Positions 1 through 8,940 of a stretch of 64,000 nt of DNA are shown here, piece after piece (the stretch's first letter is position 1; each line of letters opens with the position of its first letter). Below the pieces are notes generated by a model that had not been told where the DNA came from, ran no database searches, and saw only the letters and a program-made list of their open reading frames with translations. Position numbers and translations under genes: made by a program. The DNA is taken from contig NZ_CADIKK010000001.1 of the NCBI RefSeq assembly GCF_902859915.1, forward strand, positions 248,001 through 312,000. Reading direction: 5' to 3'. The stretch is from Paraburkholderia ultramafica (GTDB lineage Bacteria > Pseudomonadota > Gammaproteobacteria > Burkholderiales > Burkholderiaceae).

Positions 1-642
1 GTCGTAGCCCCACGCATGCTTGTCCGCCCAGGCGGTGCGTGCGCCCTTCACGTTCTGTTTGACCACTTCGAAGATCGTGTTGGTCTTCACGTAGTTGTGA
101 GGATAGACCGGCTGGCAGACTCCGTTGACCAACGCATGCGGTATGGCCTGCGGATTGAATGCGCCGCCACCGTCGAGATGCGTCAGCGCGCCACCGTTCT
201 GTCCGTCGATGCCAGTGGTCTCGTCGAATACGACATTCCAGCCCTGCTTGCCCGTGCAGTTGCTATCGGACGGTGCGTAGAGCGTGCGGTCATACGACAC
301 GTCGTAGAACAGACCCGCCGATTTGGGCGACCCGCCCGTCACCAATGCCGCCAGACCCGGGAACGAATCCGACAGGCCCGGCGTGTGTGCGTCGCTGTAA
401 GTCGTTCCCGATTTGGCGAGTAACGCGAGATTGGGACACGAGTTCGAACTGATACAGCGTGCAACGTCCTGCTGATGCAGGCCGTCGAAGCTTATCAGCA
501 ACACGTGCTTCACTGCGTCATGGTCATGATCGTGGTCGTGCCCATCGCGCGCAGCAGCACCCTGCGCGTGCAGTCCGGCGAGCATGACCACACCCGCGCC
601 GACAACTCTCTGTACCTGCATCCATCTCCTGATCTTCTTCAT
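1..642 (-). CDS. Alkaline phosphatase family / type I phosphodiesterase, secreted (3' end outside window)
   Basis: The minus strand is open for 214 codons from an ATG at 642 to the window edge, so the C-terminus is missing. A purine-rich ribosome site (AAGGACAGGAC) precedes the ATG. The product begins with a basic stretch and a hydrophobic segment ending LAGLHAQGAAA, which fits a signal peptide. A His/Asp-rich run (HDHDHDHD) follows, then VLLISFDGLHQQD, the first metal-binding strand of type I phosphodiesterase/nucleotide pyrophosphatase enzymes. LSDSFPGLAALVTGG is the likely nucleophile region. Known members hydrolyse phosphate esters in the periplasm. The substrate cannot be read from sequence. 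A degenerate gene of another secreted family lies divergently at 973-1932. Confidence 0.8.
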   Translation of the reverse strand, partial: MKKIRRWMQVQRVVGAGVVMLAGLHAQGAAARDGHDHDHDHDAVKHVLLISFDGLHQQDVARCISSNSCPNLALLAKSGTTYSDAHTPGLSDSFPGLAALVTGGSPKSAGLFYDVSYDRTLYAPSDSNCTGKQGWNVVFDETTGIDGQNGGALTHLDGGGAFNPQAIPHALVNGVCQPVYPHNYVKTNTIFEVVKQNVKGARTAWADKHAWGYD

Positions 643-972
643 GTCCTGTCCTTTTGGTTTGGTCTGGAAACATTCGGAAACAATATGAATGTGCAGCGGA
701 ATTAAGTCGTCCGGATGAATCGTTACTTTCGATTCACTAACGCAAAGTCGATTGATTAATTGAACATAAATTCGACGTGACCATGCGGAATCCCTAAGGT
801 TTTCTTAAGCATTGGACGCTACGCGCGACGAAAGGCTATGAACGAACAGATCGGCCATTGGGGTTTGCACCGAACTCGCCGCAATCAATCCTTCATGAAG
901 CGTTGGTACGGTGTGACGGTTTTACCTGCTATTGCGTCTGCGAAGCAATCCCCCATCGGTCCGGAGACAACG
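643..972. other. Intergenic region upstream of the phosphodiesterase gene
   Basis: This 330-base stretch lies between two divergent genes and holds no convincing ORF. It is AT-richer than the flanks, especially 700-815, as expected for a promoter region. The main structure is the inverted repeat at 716-736, listed separately. A short plus-strand reading frame from 838 runs through 973 into the degenerate gene, but codons before 973 do not look coding. Confidence 0.5.
716..736. promoter_or_regulatory. Inverted repeat, possible operator
   Basis: TGAATCG and CGATTCA are perfect 7-base arms separated by 7 bases. The site lies about 75-95 bases upstream of the ATG at 642, in AT-rich DNA where a promoter would be expected. 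It does not match a Pho box that I recognise. The regulator is unknown. Confidence 0.4.
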
Positions 973-1932
973 ATGAAAAAGACTTCCGCTCACAAGCTAA
1001 TTCCCCGCCCTGCTTTTATCCCTGGTGCTACGACAGTCGCACCAACACTCTGCGCCGCCAGTTTCAGCGCGCATGCCGAGCAGTCCGAATTTCATGTACG
1101 ACAATCTGTCGAGCAACGTTCAGGCTGGTGCTGTCTTGCCGCCGAATTGCGCAGGCACGAAGGCGGGATGCAGCTCGGGTAGCGGCGCACCTAGCGACGG
1201 CACCTATCCTTACGTGTGGAACAACGATGGTTATGACGCCAGCTTCGGTATCACGTCGCGGATTTTTCTGGACCAGCTAACGCCGTCGGGCGAGCCCGTG
1301 AGTTCGCTTGAAGTGCCCAACAGCTTGCAAAGTCAGTCTGGAAGTGACGAACTCGTCACCAGCTTCAGCTCAAAATCGGAACTCGCTCTACACCTTTCAA
1401 CCGACGGCCGATACCTGACCTTCATGGGCTACGTCGCGCCGGTCAATACCGTGGATGTCTCCAACTCGAATACGCCTGGCGCAATCGACCCGACGAATCC
1501 GGTGGGACAAAGTTTTTATCGCGCGGTGGCTCGCGTCGATCGCGATGGCCACTTCCGCTTTACCGAAACCAATGCGTATAGCGGCAACAATGGACGCTCT
1601 GCGATTCTGAACAATCGCAATGATCAGGATATCTTCTACACGGCCGGGAATGCGGGTAACGGCTCGAATCCGCAAATGGACTTCGTAACCTGACCGGCCG
1701 CGTCGAAGATGACGGCACAGTCAGCATCTGGGCGATTACCTCAACCATCAGCGGCAACGGCGATGTTGGTGCGGATCCGAATAAGCTGGTCGTGGTGCGC
1801 GACATGCTCGCGAATACGACTGCATCAGGCGCCGCCCGCGAGAAATTCGCGACGTTGCGCAGCGCGGGCTTCGCGGAGGTATTGCGTGGTGTTTCGTTCA
1901 CGCCGGGGACAGAACCACGCCATCGCTTCTGA
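973..1932 (+). pseudogene. Degenerate secreted beta-propeller-like protein with internal deletion
   Basis: The coding signal changes frame twice. Frame 1 from ATG 973 reads MKKTSAHKLIPRP and a signal-peptide-like stretch to about 1075. Frame 2 then reads MYDNLSSNVQAGAV through GNAGNGSNPQ to about 1672 and stops at 1691. Frame 1 resumes at about 1678 with GLRNLTGRVEDDGTVSIWAI and ends FTPGTEPRHRF at the TGA at 1930-1932. From memory of Burkholderia homologues, which carry these segments as one much longer secreted protein, roughly 200 residues between the second and third pieces are missing. I infer an internal deletion with frame loss plus a separate 5' lesion. A functional product is unlikely. 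Sequencing error could explain the 5' shift but not the missing middle. Confidence 0.7.
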
Positions 1933-2189
1933 CTGGACGACTCCCTTGCGAGTCGACGTCACTGGGTATTCAGGTAGATATTCACGGACTCAAGCCGGTT
2001 TGCTTGATCTCTTCTCTCAGGCAAACCGGTTGATCAATCGCGTGGAACTCCCTGACGGCACATGGGTGCGGGCAGTCTCGCGGTACTAACGTGCTTCTAC
2101 AGGACGAATACCGTGATAGCCGCGGTTATTCCGTTACGCAATGCATGCACAGCAAACGTAGCGATAAGCGGATGACCGTTTCGCCGGCC

Positions 2190-2543
2190 TCACACATCTA
2201 CGATCACATCAAAACCACCGTAGATTAGCCGTTTGCCGTCAAAAGGCATGGGGTTGATGTCAGGCTGCACCCGCGGGTCGGCCATTACCGCTTTCATACC
2301 CACATCACGCACTTGACGCGATGGCCACACCACCCAGGAAAATACCACCGTCTCGTCATCCTGGCGTTTGACCGCCATCGGGAAAGAGGTCAGCTTCCCC
2401 TCCGGGACGTCGTCTCCCCAGCATTCGACCACCTTCAACGCGCCATGCTCCTTGAAAACGGCCGCGGCAGATTCCGCATGTTTCCGGTACGTTTCACGAT
2501 TGGCCGTGGGCACGGCCACAACAAACCCGTCTACGTATGTCAT
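2190..2543 (-). CDS. DUF1428 family protein
   Basis: A 117-residue protein starting MTYVDGFVVAVPTANRE, the usual opening of DUF1428 (YbaA-like) proteins and close to their normal length. The reading frame is open further upstream, but ATG 2543 has a GGAG ribosome site (GGGAGATCTTTG) and gives the family's N-terminus. The core holds HGALKVVECWGDDVPEGK and SFPMAVKRQDDETVVFSWVVWPSR, typical of this dimeric alpha/beta-barrel fold related to ABM monooxygenases. The biochemical function is not known. It is soluble with no signal peptide and stands alone, with no operon partner. Confidence 0.85.
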   Translation of the reverse strand: MTYVDGFVVAVPTANRETYRKHAESAAAVFKEHGALKVVECWGDDVPEGKLTSFPMAVKRQDDETVVFSWVVWPSRQVRDVGMKAVMADPRVQPDINPMPFDGKRLIYGGFDVIVDV

Positions 2544-2770
2544 CAAAGATCTCCCATCGAGCATGAAAGGAATACGCGGCGCAAAACGGCGTCCTTCCAC
2601 CCGGCACCGCGCCTGCTGCACTGACGCTCTATACACACGACGAACGACAGTGGGCGGAATCGACACCGTCCGCCATTTATTTCGGGGCGTCTCACATGCA
2701 GGTTTGGAAGGTCGGGACTTCTGCATGCCAACCGCAGCGATCCATTCGGCTCGACGCGAGATGAATGCCT

Positions 2771-3400
2771 TCAACCGGACGCCGGGAGCGCATAGCGCGC
2801 CAGAAACATATCGGCCGTCGAATCCGCAAGCTTCTGCTGTTCGTCCTGGCTGAGAGCGGGCTGCCCCATTGTCACTTGCGGCCAGAAAGCGAACGCCTTC
2901 ACGAGACCTTGCAACTGCTGCGCAGCGAACACCGGATCCGCTGTGCTGAGACGTCCATCGGCGGCGGCCGCGCGGACCCATACGGTCAGATCTTCCTCGC
3001 GTTCGCCCAGCCGCGCCACCATGTCCCTCGCGCGCTCCGGCGAATGAATGCCCGCCGCGATGGCGACGCGTGCGAGCGACAGGAATGCATCGTCATTCAT
3101 CAGCATCAGCTTTCGCAACAGCAGGCCGAGCAACTGCTCGCGCAACGGCCGGTCGGCGCGATATGCCGGCGCCTCTCCCATATGACTGGCATCCCACAAC
3201 TGCTGGAGGATCTCCGCAAACAGCGTTTCCTTGCTGGGGAAATGGTTGTAGACCGTGCGCTTGGAGACGCCCGCGCGAGCGGCGATGCGGTCCATGCTGG
3301 TCGCGTCGAAGCCGGCCGCGAGAAATTCCTCGATGGCCGCACCGATGACGGCGACGCGCTTGCGATCGGTCAGACGTTGGTGAGTGACATTCGGATCCAT
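2771..3400 (-). CDS. TetR/AcrR family transcriptional regulator
   Basis: A 209-residue protein with an N-terminal TetR helix-turn-helix at residues 16-62 (SMDRIAARAGVSKRTVYNHF, then SKETLFAEIL), followed by an all-helical ligand-binding region. The C-terminal part resembles the AefR-like TetR class. It is divergent from the metallo-beta-lactamase-fold gene at 3484, with 83 bases between the start codons. This arrangement usually means the regulator represses its neighbour and itself. The inverted repeat at 3421-3445 in the shared promoter region is the obvious operator candidate. The inducer is unknown. Confidence 0.9.
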   Translation of the reverse strand: MDPNVTHQRLTDRKRVAVIGAAIEEFLAAGFDATSMDRIAARAGVSKRTVYNHFPSKETLFAEILQQLWDASHMGEAPAYRADRPLREQLLGLLLRKLMLMNDDAFLSLARVAIAAGIHSPERARDMVARLGEREEDLTVWVRAAAADGRLSTADPVFAAQQLQGLVKAFAFWPQVTMGQPALSQDEQQKLADSTADMFLARYALPASG

Positions 3401-3420
3401 TCAGAAATTTTACACCGAGC

Positions 3421-3445
3421 AGTTTACTTTTCCCGATAATAAACT
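3421..3445. promoter_or_regulatory. Inverted repeat between divergent TetR and MBL-fold genes
   Basis: AGTTTA (3421-3426) and TAAACT (3440-3445) are perfect arms with a 13-base spacer, in the 83-base divergent promoter region. The spacing suits a TetR dimer. Role inferred from position only. Confidence 0.45.
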
Positions 3446-3483
3446 ACACTACTGAGTCTACTTTTTGCATCGAGGCGTCTTCC

Positions 3484-4611
3484 ATGACATCGCTCACCGG
3501 TTCCATCCGCCGTGCTTTGGGTCTCACAGCAGCGAAGCGCGGGCGCGAGTTGTTCCATGCGTCGGCGCAGCATGACGGCGAGCGCTTTCGCAACCCGAAG
3601 CCGCGTCCCGTGGAAGGCTTGGGCAAGACTTTGCGCATCGCGTGGAACGTGCTGCTCAACAAGCCCGCCGGCACGGTGCCGACGGGCGCGCTGCCCGTCG
3701 ATGCATTGACCCGCGAGCAGCTCGATGCCGCGCCCGATCGCAGTCTGTATCGACTCGGGCATTCGACCCTGTTGCTCAAGCTGCGCGGACAGTTCTGGCT
3801 GACCGATCCGGTGTTCGCCGAGCGCGCGTCGCCGTTCCGGCGTTTCGGTCCCAAGCGTTTCCATGCGCCGCCCATCGCGCTGGCCGATTTGCCACCGCTG
3901 CGCGGCGTGATTCTCTCTCACGACCACTACGACCACCTGGATCGCGACACGGTGCTCGCGCTTGCCGCCACGACAAGCGTGTTTCTGACGCCGCTGGGGG
4001 TGGGCGACCGGTTGATCGAATGGGGTATCGACGCGAGCAAGGTGCGCCAGTTCGATTGGTGGCAGGGCATGCAGATCGATGAGCTGGAGTTCACGGCGAC
4101 GCCCGGACAGCATTTCTCCGGACGCAGCCTGTTCGACGGCAACAGTACGTTGTGGGCCTCGTGGGTCATCGTCGATGACGATCTGCGGGTTTTTTTCAGC
4201 GGCGACACCGGCTACTTCGACGGTTTCAGAACGATCGGCGAGCGTCTCGGTCCGTTCGACGTGACGCTAATGGAAACGGGCGCCTACGACGCGCAATGGC
4301 CGTACGTCCACATGCAGCCTGAAGACACGGTGCAAGCGCATGTCGATCTACGCGGCCGTTGGCTGATACCGATTCACAACGGCACGTTCGATCTGGCCAT
4401 GCATCGGTGGCATGAACCGTTCGAGCGCGTGATCGGGCTTGCCGCCGCGCGTGGCGTTGCCCTTTCGACGCCACGCATCGGCGAGCGGCTGGATCTCGCC
4501 GCGCCGCATCGCGGCGAGCGATGGTGGCGCAATGTCGTCGAGGTCGCCGATGCGCCGAAGGCGTCGCGCCGTTGGTTGTCCTGCCGCAATGTCGGGCAAG
4601 CTAATCCGTGA
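3484..4611 (+). CDS. MBL-fold metallohydrolase (NAPE-PLD/UlaG-like)
   Basis: A 375-residue cytoplasmic protein with no signal peptide. The metallo-beta-lactamase zinc motif HDHYDH is at residues 146-151. Further likely ligands are His210 (PGQHFSG), Asp241 (FSGDTGYF) and His298 (IPIHNGTF). GHSTLLLKL near residue 92 and LSHDHYDHLD match the NAPE-PLD/UlaG-like branch, which hydrolyses phosphodiesters or lactones, and length is typical for that branch. It is divergent from a TetR gene that probably controls it. The substrate is unknown. TetR control suggests a response to a lipid-like or xenobiotic compound, which is inference. Confidence 0.88.
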   Translation: MTSLTGSIRRALGLTAAKRGRELFHASAQHDGERFRNPKPRPVEGLGKTLRIAWNVLLNKPAGTVPTGALPVDALTREQLDAAPDRSLYRLGHSTLLLKLRGQFWLTDPVFAERASPFRRFGPKRFHAPPIALADLPPLRGVILSHDHYDHLDRDTVLALAATTSVFLTPLGVGDRLIEWGIDASKVRQFDWWQGMQIDELEFTATPGQHFSGRSLFDGNSTLWASWVIVDDDLRVFFSGDTGYFDGFRTIGERLGPFDVTLMETGAYDAQWPYVHMQPEDTVQAHVDLRGRWLIPIHNGTFDLAMHRWHEPFERVIGLAAARGVALSTPRIGERLDLAAPHRGERWWRNVVEVADAPKASRRWLSCRNVGQANP

Positions 4612-4702
4612 AGCCAACGACTGACGTTGAACTATCGGACGCGACGCTTGCGAATCATAAGACCGGTTCAAGTAAAACGAGCCGTGTCATAAACCGGCCG
4701 CG

Positions 4703-5215
4703 TCAGCGCACGCCGTCATCGGCCGCCGCGGCGCGTGCGGGATGGACCGCCAGCATGTGGCTCGAAAACCCTTTGTCCTGTTCGAGCCGCCAGGTCGCCC
4801 AAAGGTTTTGGGCCGGCTCGTCGAGTTCGATCGCGAGCCAGATCGAATCCATGTAGATCTGATCGCCGCCCATCACCATCGCATGAAATCGCAGCGGGAT
4901 GCCCTGCTGAAAGAGTGTGGAATCAACCCATGCCGGATGTTCGTCCCCGTCGAGTTCATGCGCGTTGAGCAGTGCGCCGTCGTGATTCGTGATCAGATCG
5001 GACCAGACGTTCTGCGCTTCGTGCTGCAAATCCTTGATCGCCTTCGCTGACGAAAACCCGTTGCACGACACGTAGGTGGAGCGCGGCGTCTGGCCGGCGG
5101 TGGGCACGAGAAAGCGCCACGTCGCCTTGCCGCCGAACGAATACGTGACGACCTGTTCTTTAGCCGGTTGCTTTATTGGCATCGCGTAGCGCAGCACCTG
5201 CGCGTCCTTCTCCAT
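4703..5215 (-). pseudogene. Shortened PhoD-like metallophosphatase
   Basis: An open frame of 170 codons whose first ~135 residues match the start of large PhoD-like metallophosphatases: VVTYSFGGKATWRFLVP, then TYVSCNGFSS, NVWSDLITNHDGALL and the metal-site strand MVMGGDQIYMDSIW. Full-length relatives are several hundred residues. Directly after DSIW the sequence changes to LAIELDEPAQNLWATWRLEQDKGFSSHML, which looks like a C-terminal segment, and then ends. I infer an in-frame internal deletion that removed most of the catalytic domain. The other metal ligands are absent, so phosphatase activity is unlikely. It may still be translated. No operon partner is apparent. Confidence 0.6.
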
Positions 5216-5497
5216 TCTTCACCTCGTCGTGTGGCCGTCGCCGGGTTGCGCGCGTCTTGCGGCCGGTGGGATGAACGCGCGCCTCAGTGGCGCGCTCAGC
5301 CGCTGAAGATTAATGCAGCACATGACCATGCACGCATCAGGATGAACCCTGACAAATACCTTTCCGACGCACCGGTCCCCATCCGCCCGGAGGATGATTC
5401 CGCGGAGGGCGCGCAGGAGTCTCGTCCACGTAACGGATGGAATAGACCGCCGCAGGAAATCGTTTAGACCACATATCCGTACCACAGGCAGACTGTG

Positions 5498-6286
5498 ATG
5501 GACATTCGACAACACCGGCACCTCGCTCGCGTTTCAGGCGAATTGCTGTGCCTGGCATGCGTCGCGTTGTTCGCAGGTTGCGGCGGGGGCGGCGGAGGCA
5601 GCGGCGGAGGCGGAGGCACAAGCAGCTTGTCGATGGTCGCGCTCACCGGTACCGCGGCCACCGGCAGGGCACTCGCCAACGCGACGGTCACGATCAACTG
5701 CGCGCAGGGCTCGACGTCGGTGACGGCGAATGCAAACGGAAACTACCACGCGACGTTCGGCGCAGCGATGCCATGCCTGATCACTGCAAGCTCGGCGGGG
5801 ACCACGCTGCATTCGACCGCGTTCGCCGGCGGAACGTACAACATCACGCCGGAAACGGATCTGCTGCTGTCGTATCTGGCCGCGCAACTCGGCACGAACG
5901 AAAGCGGACTGATCGCGAGCTTCCCGGGGAACTCGCAGTTTCAGCAGGTGCTAGCCAATCAAGTCGACGTGCTGGGCGCGGAGACGGCCGTCGCACAGAA
6001 TCTTCAACAAACATTCGGTGTCACGCTGTCCACACCCAATTTTCTAACCACCCCCTTCACTGTCGGCACGGCTGGCCAGGATAGCGATCTCCAGGCACTC
6101 CTCGCACACGGCGCGATCGACGCCAACGGCGAGCCGGCCGCCGCCGCGGTCGCCCCGATCGCAACGGCGGGAGCCGCACATCCGATTGCTACGCCGCCAG
6201 CCACCGGCACCGGAGGGACCGGCATTGGGAGCATTGGGGGCACTGGGGGCATGGGGAGCATTGGCGGTGTAGGCGGGATGATGTGA
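5498..6286 (+). CDS. Glycine-rich lipoprotein, function unknown
   Basis: A 262-residue protein with an N-terminal hydrophobic segment and the lipobox LFAGC (Cys28), followed by a poly-Gly/Ser linker. It should be lipidated and exported. Residues ~45-110 (ALTGTAATGRALANATVTINC) resemble carboxypeptidase-regulatory or Ig-like beta domains common in Burkholderia surface lipoproteins. The last 30 residues are a Gly-Ile-Met-rich tail (GTGIGSIGGTGGMGSIGG). ATG 5498 is preferred, and an in-frame GTG lies immediately upstream at 5495. I do not recognise a catalytic motif. It may be a cell-surface structural or adhesion protein. Confidence 0.75.
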   Translation: MDIRQHRHLARVSGELLCLACVALFAGCGGGGGGSGGGGGTSSLSMVALTGTAATGRALANATVTINCAQGSTSVTANANGNYHATFGAAMPCLITASSAGTTLHSTAFAGGTYNITPETDLLLSYLAAQLGTNESGLIASFPGNSQFQQVLANQVDVLGAETAVAQNLQQTFGVTLSTPNFLTTPFTVGTAGQDSDLQALLAHGAIDANGEPAAAAVAPIATAGAAHPIATPPATGTGGTGIGSIGGTGGMGSIGGVGGMM

Positions 6287-6562
6287 AACGAAGAGACGCA
6301 AGAGGGTAGTCCTGCCTGATGCTGCATGCAGTTCTGTTTTGCCGAGGAGACCCTAAAGGCCACGCTGGATAAGGACAACGCGATTCAGCTAGATGCCAAC
6401 ATCGTCAGGACTGGTTCAGTCACGCTCGAAGTCAGCAATGTAGCGAGCACTGGCTGCCCGTCACTGACGAACATGTGCCGGAGAATCGGATCAGGAAGAT
6501 GGGAGTGGAGAACGTGGCGCCCGGATGGTCTCCATGCCGGCCGACCAGGATGCTCCGCACAG

Positions 6563-6985
6563 TCAACGGGTCGGCGATCCGACAATCCGCGCCCATGTCG
6601 CCCGAAGCCGGCGCGCGCGGTCTTCAAAAAGATAGGTGCCGGCCAGCGTCAGCGAACCTGAAATCACACCGGTCACGATGGCCTCGGCGAAGGGAAAGCC
6701 ATAGTGATTTGCGTGCGAGTAGGCGTCACCGAACATCGTCAGGAAACCCACCACCAGCGCATTGCCGTATCGGTTCGCGTAGAGCTTCGTTGCCGGCGTG
6801 AAAGTCAACAAGACGGCCAGGATTCCGGTGACCAGACCTGTCTGCAATGCAATCGCCCAGTGGCCAAGGCTCATCAAATTGCCCCAGCTCCCCGGCATGC
6901 AGGTCATGCATGCGCTGGTCGGCTGCCAGAAGCGCTGGATGAACATCCTGACGCGGCGCTTCCAATCGACAGTTTGCTGGCTCAC
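6563..6985 (-). CDS. Small inner-membrane protein, function unknown
   Basis: A 140-residue protein with two to three predicted membrane segments: WAIALQTGLVTGILAVLLTF, ALVVGFLTMFGDAY and AIVTGVISGSLTLAGTYLF. The N-terminus is basic (DWKRRVRMFIQRFW) and contains CMTC. The start is GTG 6985, whose GTGA overlaps the stop of the upstream methyltransferase gene by four bases, so the two are probably translationally coupled. I know no function for this family. Coupling suggests it acts with or downstream of the methyltransferase. Confidence 0.7.
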   Translation of the reverse strand: MSQQTVDWKRRVRMFIQRFWQPTSACMTCMPGSWGNLMSLGHWAIALQTGLVTGILAVLLTFTPATKLYANRYGNALVVGFLTMFGDAYSHANHYGFPFAEAIVTGVISGSLTLAGTYLFEDRARRLRATWARIVGSPTR

Positions 6986-8043
6986 GGGAGAGCCTCAAGC
7001 ACCAGATTGAACGGCGTTTCATGCGCGCGCCGAAAGCGCGTAAAGCCGCCTTTCGTCACGACCTCGCGCAAACGTGCCTCACCTGCCTGCGCGCCCAGTG
7101 CCATCCGGCCTTCCTGAGAAAGCGAAGCGGCCGTACAGATCATCGTCGACGCCGAATAGTAAACTCGCCCGACAGCGTTGAGGTTGTCCTCCAATCTGTC
7201 GTTCGCAAATGGTTCGACGATCATCCATGTGCCGTCGGGTTTCAACGATCTGACCACGTGGGCTGCTGCGGCGACCGGATCGCCCATATCGTGCAGACAA
7301 TCGAAGAACGCGACCAGATCGTAGTCGGTGCCGGGGTAGTCTTGCGCCGCTGCGATTTCGAACTTCACGCGATCCGAGACGCCGGCCTCGACGGCTGATT
7401 CACGCGCGCGCCGGATGGACGGCTCGTGGTAATCGAAGCCAACGAATGCCGCGCCGGGATAGGCCTGGGCCATCAAGATCGTCGATACGCCGTGACCGCA
7501 TCCCACGTCGGCCACTCGTGCGCCGCCTGCGTTCAGCTTTTCCTCGACGCCCGCGAGCGCGGGGATCCACTCACTCACGAGGTGGGCGGTATAACCCGGC
7601 CTGAAGAACCGCTCAGTACCCTTGAAAAGCGATGGGTGATGCTGGTGCCAGCCGACCCCGAGTCCCGTTCGGAATGCCCCTTCGAGTTTCGGAAGCGCCC
7701 GGAACATGGCCTCGGCGCAATCGCAGAAGCCTGCGATGAATGTCGGGCTCGTCTCGTCGGCGAAGCACTGCGCCATTTCATTTTCCAGCTCATATTTGCC
7801 GGTAGCCGCGTCATAACGGATGAACCCCGAGGCCGCTTGAGCCGCCAGCCATTCGCGCACGTAGCGCTCGGCGAGTCCCGCCCGCCCGGCAACTTCGGCC
7901 GAGGTCATCAAACCCTGTTCGGCCATGGCCTTGTAAAGACCCAGACGATCGCCCAACGCGATGAGCGGAGCGGAAGCGACCGCGCCGAATTCGCCGAGCA
8001 TTCGACCCATGAAGTCCTGTAACTTCTGTTCATCGAACTGCAT
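6982..8043 (-). CDS. Class I SAM-dependent methyltransferase with N-terminal winged helix
   Basis: A 353-residue protein. ATG 8043 (MQFDEQKLQDF) was chosen because a strong AAGGAGA ribosome site lies nine bases upstream; the open frame extends further without coding character. Residues ~20-90 form a winged-helix dimerisation region (LIALGDRLGLYKAM, LAERYVREWLAAQAASGF). The SAM-binding motif is VADVGCGHGVST at 178-189, with FDYHEPSIRRARE and AFFDCLHDMGDP following. This is the layout of Rv2258c-like methyltransferases annotated as transcriptional regulators. The substrate is unknown. Its stop overlaps the start of a small membrane protein gene. Confidence 0.88.
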   Translation of the reverse strand: MQFDEQKLQDFMGRMLGEFGAVASAPLIALGDRLGLYKAMAEQGLMTSAEVAGRAGLAERYVREWLAAQAASGFIRYDAATGKYELENEMAQCFADETSPTFIAGFCDCAEAMFRALPKLEGAFRTGLGVGWHQHHPSLFKGTERFFRPGYTAHLVSEWIPALAGVEEKLNAGGARVADVGCGHGVSTILMAQAYPGAAFVGFDYHEPSIRRARESAVEAGVSDRVKFEIAAAQDYPGTDYDLVAFFDCLHDMGDPVAAAAHVVRSLKPDGTWMIVEPFANDRLEDNLNAVGRVYYSASTMICTAASLSQEGRMALGAQAGEARLREVVTKGGFTRFRRAHETPFNLVLEALP

Positions 8044-8332
8044 GACCTGTCTCCTTATCCGCTCCGAAGAGATGGCGCACTCAGCGCGACCGAATGTATT
8101 GGCGGAATCGCCGTTTATCGCGTTCGGTAACGAGGAGTATAGGTTTTCAGAAGACTGTACGCGAGATGATGGGCCGTCCGGGCGAAGTCTGGCTGTCCGA
8201 ATCCGGCACCGATCATCTGCAGCTCTATCGGTCTCACAAAGCCGATGCCGGCGGGAAATGACGACACGCTGTGCCGACACAGAAATTCCGAGGTCCGCTG
8301 CGCCACGTGCGCAGGCCCCGGGCAAAAACGGC

Positions 8333-8752
8333 CTAGAGCAGCTGCAGAGTTTGCGGATCGGCTTCACCGTGGAAATACTTGCGCAGAGCTTCCACAAATA
8401 CGTCGTTGTCGCTCGTGGCGCGCGCGAACAGGGTAATCGACGATCGAAACTTCAGGTAATCCGGATATCTGAAAATTTCCTCTATGGAACGCTCTTTGAC
8501 GAGGTTGACCAGTCGCGTTGATTCGCGCAGCCGTGGACCGAGCAACGGGTGGCGCAAATAGGCTTCGGCCTCGGCCAAAGACGAGATCGCGAACCGCTGC
8601 GCCATCGCGCTTGCTCCGAGGCCCTGGATTTGCGGAAACACGAACCACATCCAGTGGCTTTGCTTACGTCCATCCGTCAATTCATCGCATACCTGTGAGT
8701 ACACCGGGTCTTGGGCGTCGACAAAGCGCTGAAGGTCATAGAGATCGTCCAT
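8333..8752 (-). CDS. DUF1810 family protein
   Basis: A 139-residue protein starting MDDLYDLQRFVDAQDPVY, with the hallmark RKQSHWMWFVFPQIQGLG and LGPRLRESTRLV, both diagnostic for DUF1810. Length is normal for the family. The frame is open upstream of ATG 8752, but family members start here. These are small cytoplasmic proteins of unknown biochemical role, sometimes labelled calpastatin in databases without experimental support. It is monocistronic as far as can be seen. Confidence 0.88.
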   Translation of the reverse strand: MDDLYDLQRFVDAQDPVYSQVCDELTDGRKQSHWMWFVFPQIQGLGASAMAQRFAISSLAEAEAYLRHPLLGPRLRESTRLVNLVKERSIEEIFRYPDYLKFRSSITLFARATSDNDVFVEALRKYFHGEADPQTLQLL

Positions 8753-8940
8753 TTGGTATTCCGTTGATGCCGGCGTGGCAATCCACCCTTGAACCCCGAT
8801 TCTCGCACCTGTTTCCCGCCTCGTCCGCCGGCCGCCGCGGCAAATACCTGCTGCCCGAAGTGGCATCGGGAGTTGTGCTTTTAACAATAGCGCATCGGCG
8901 GCCTTCGCGCTCCTGCAACATCGGCGCATCAACAAACCGC

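Noticed and set aside
1709-2089. Separate gene after the degenerate secreted protein (translation ending VELPDGTWVRAVSRY)
   Set aside because: Its first half is an out-of-frame reading of the degenerate gene, and the short tail lacks a start and any family match. It might be another remnant but cannot be supported.
6326-6661. Plus-strand 111-codon frame after the glycine-rich lipoprotein
   Set aside because: It begins without a ribosome site, loses coding bias halfway and overlaps the end of the membrane protein gene at 6563-6985.
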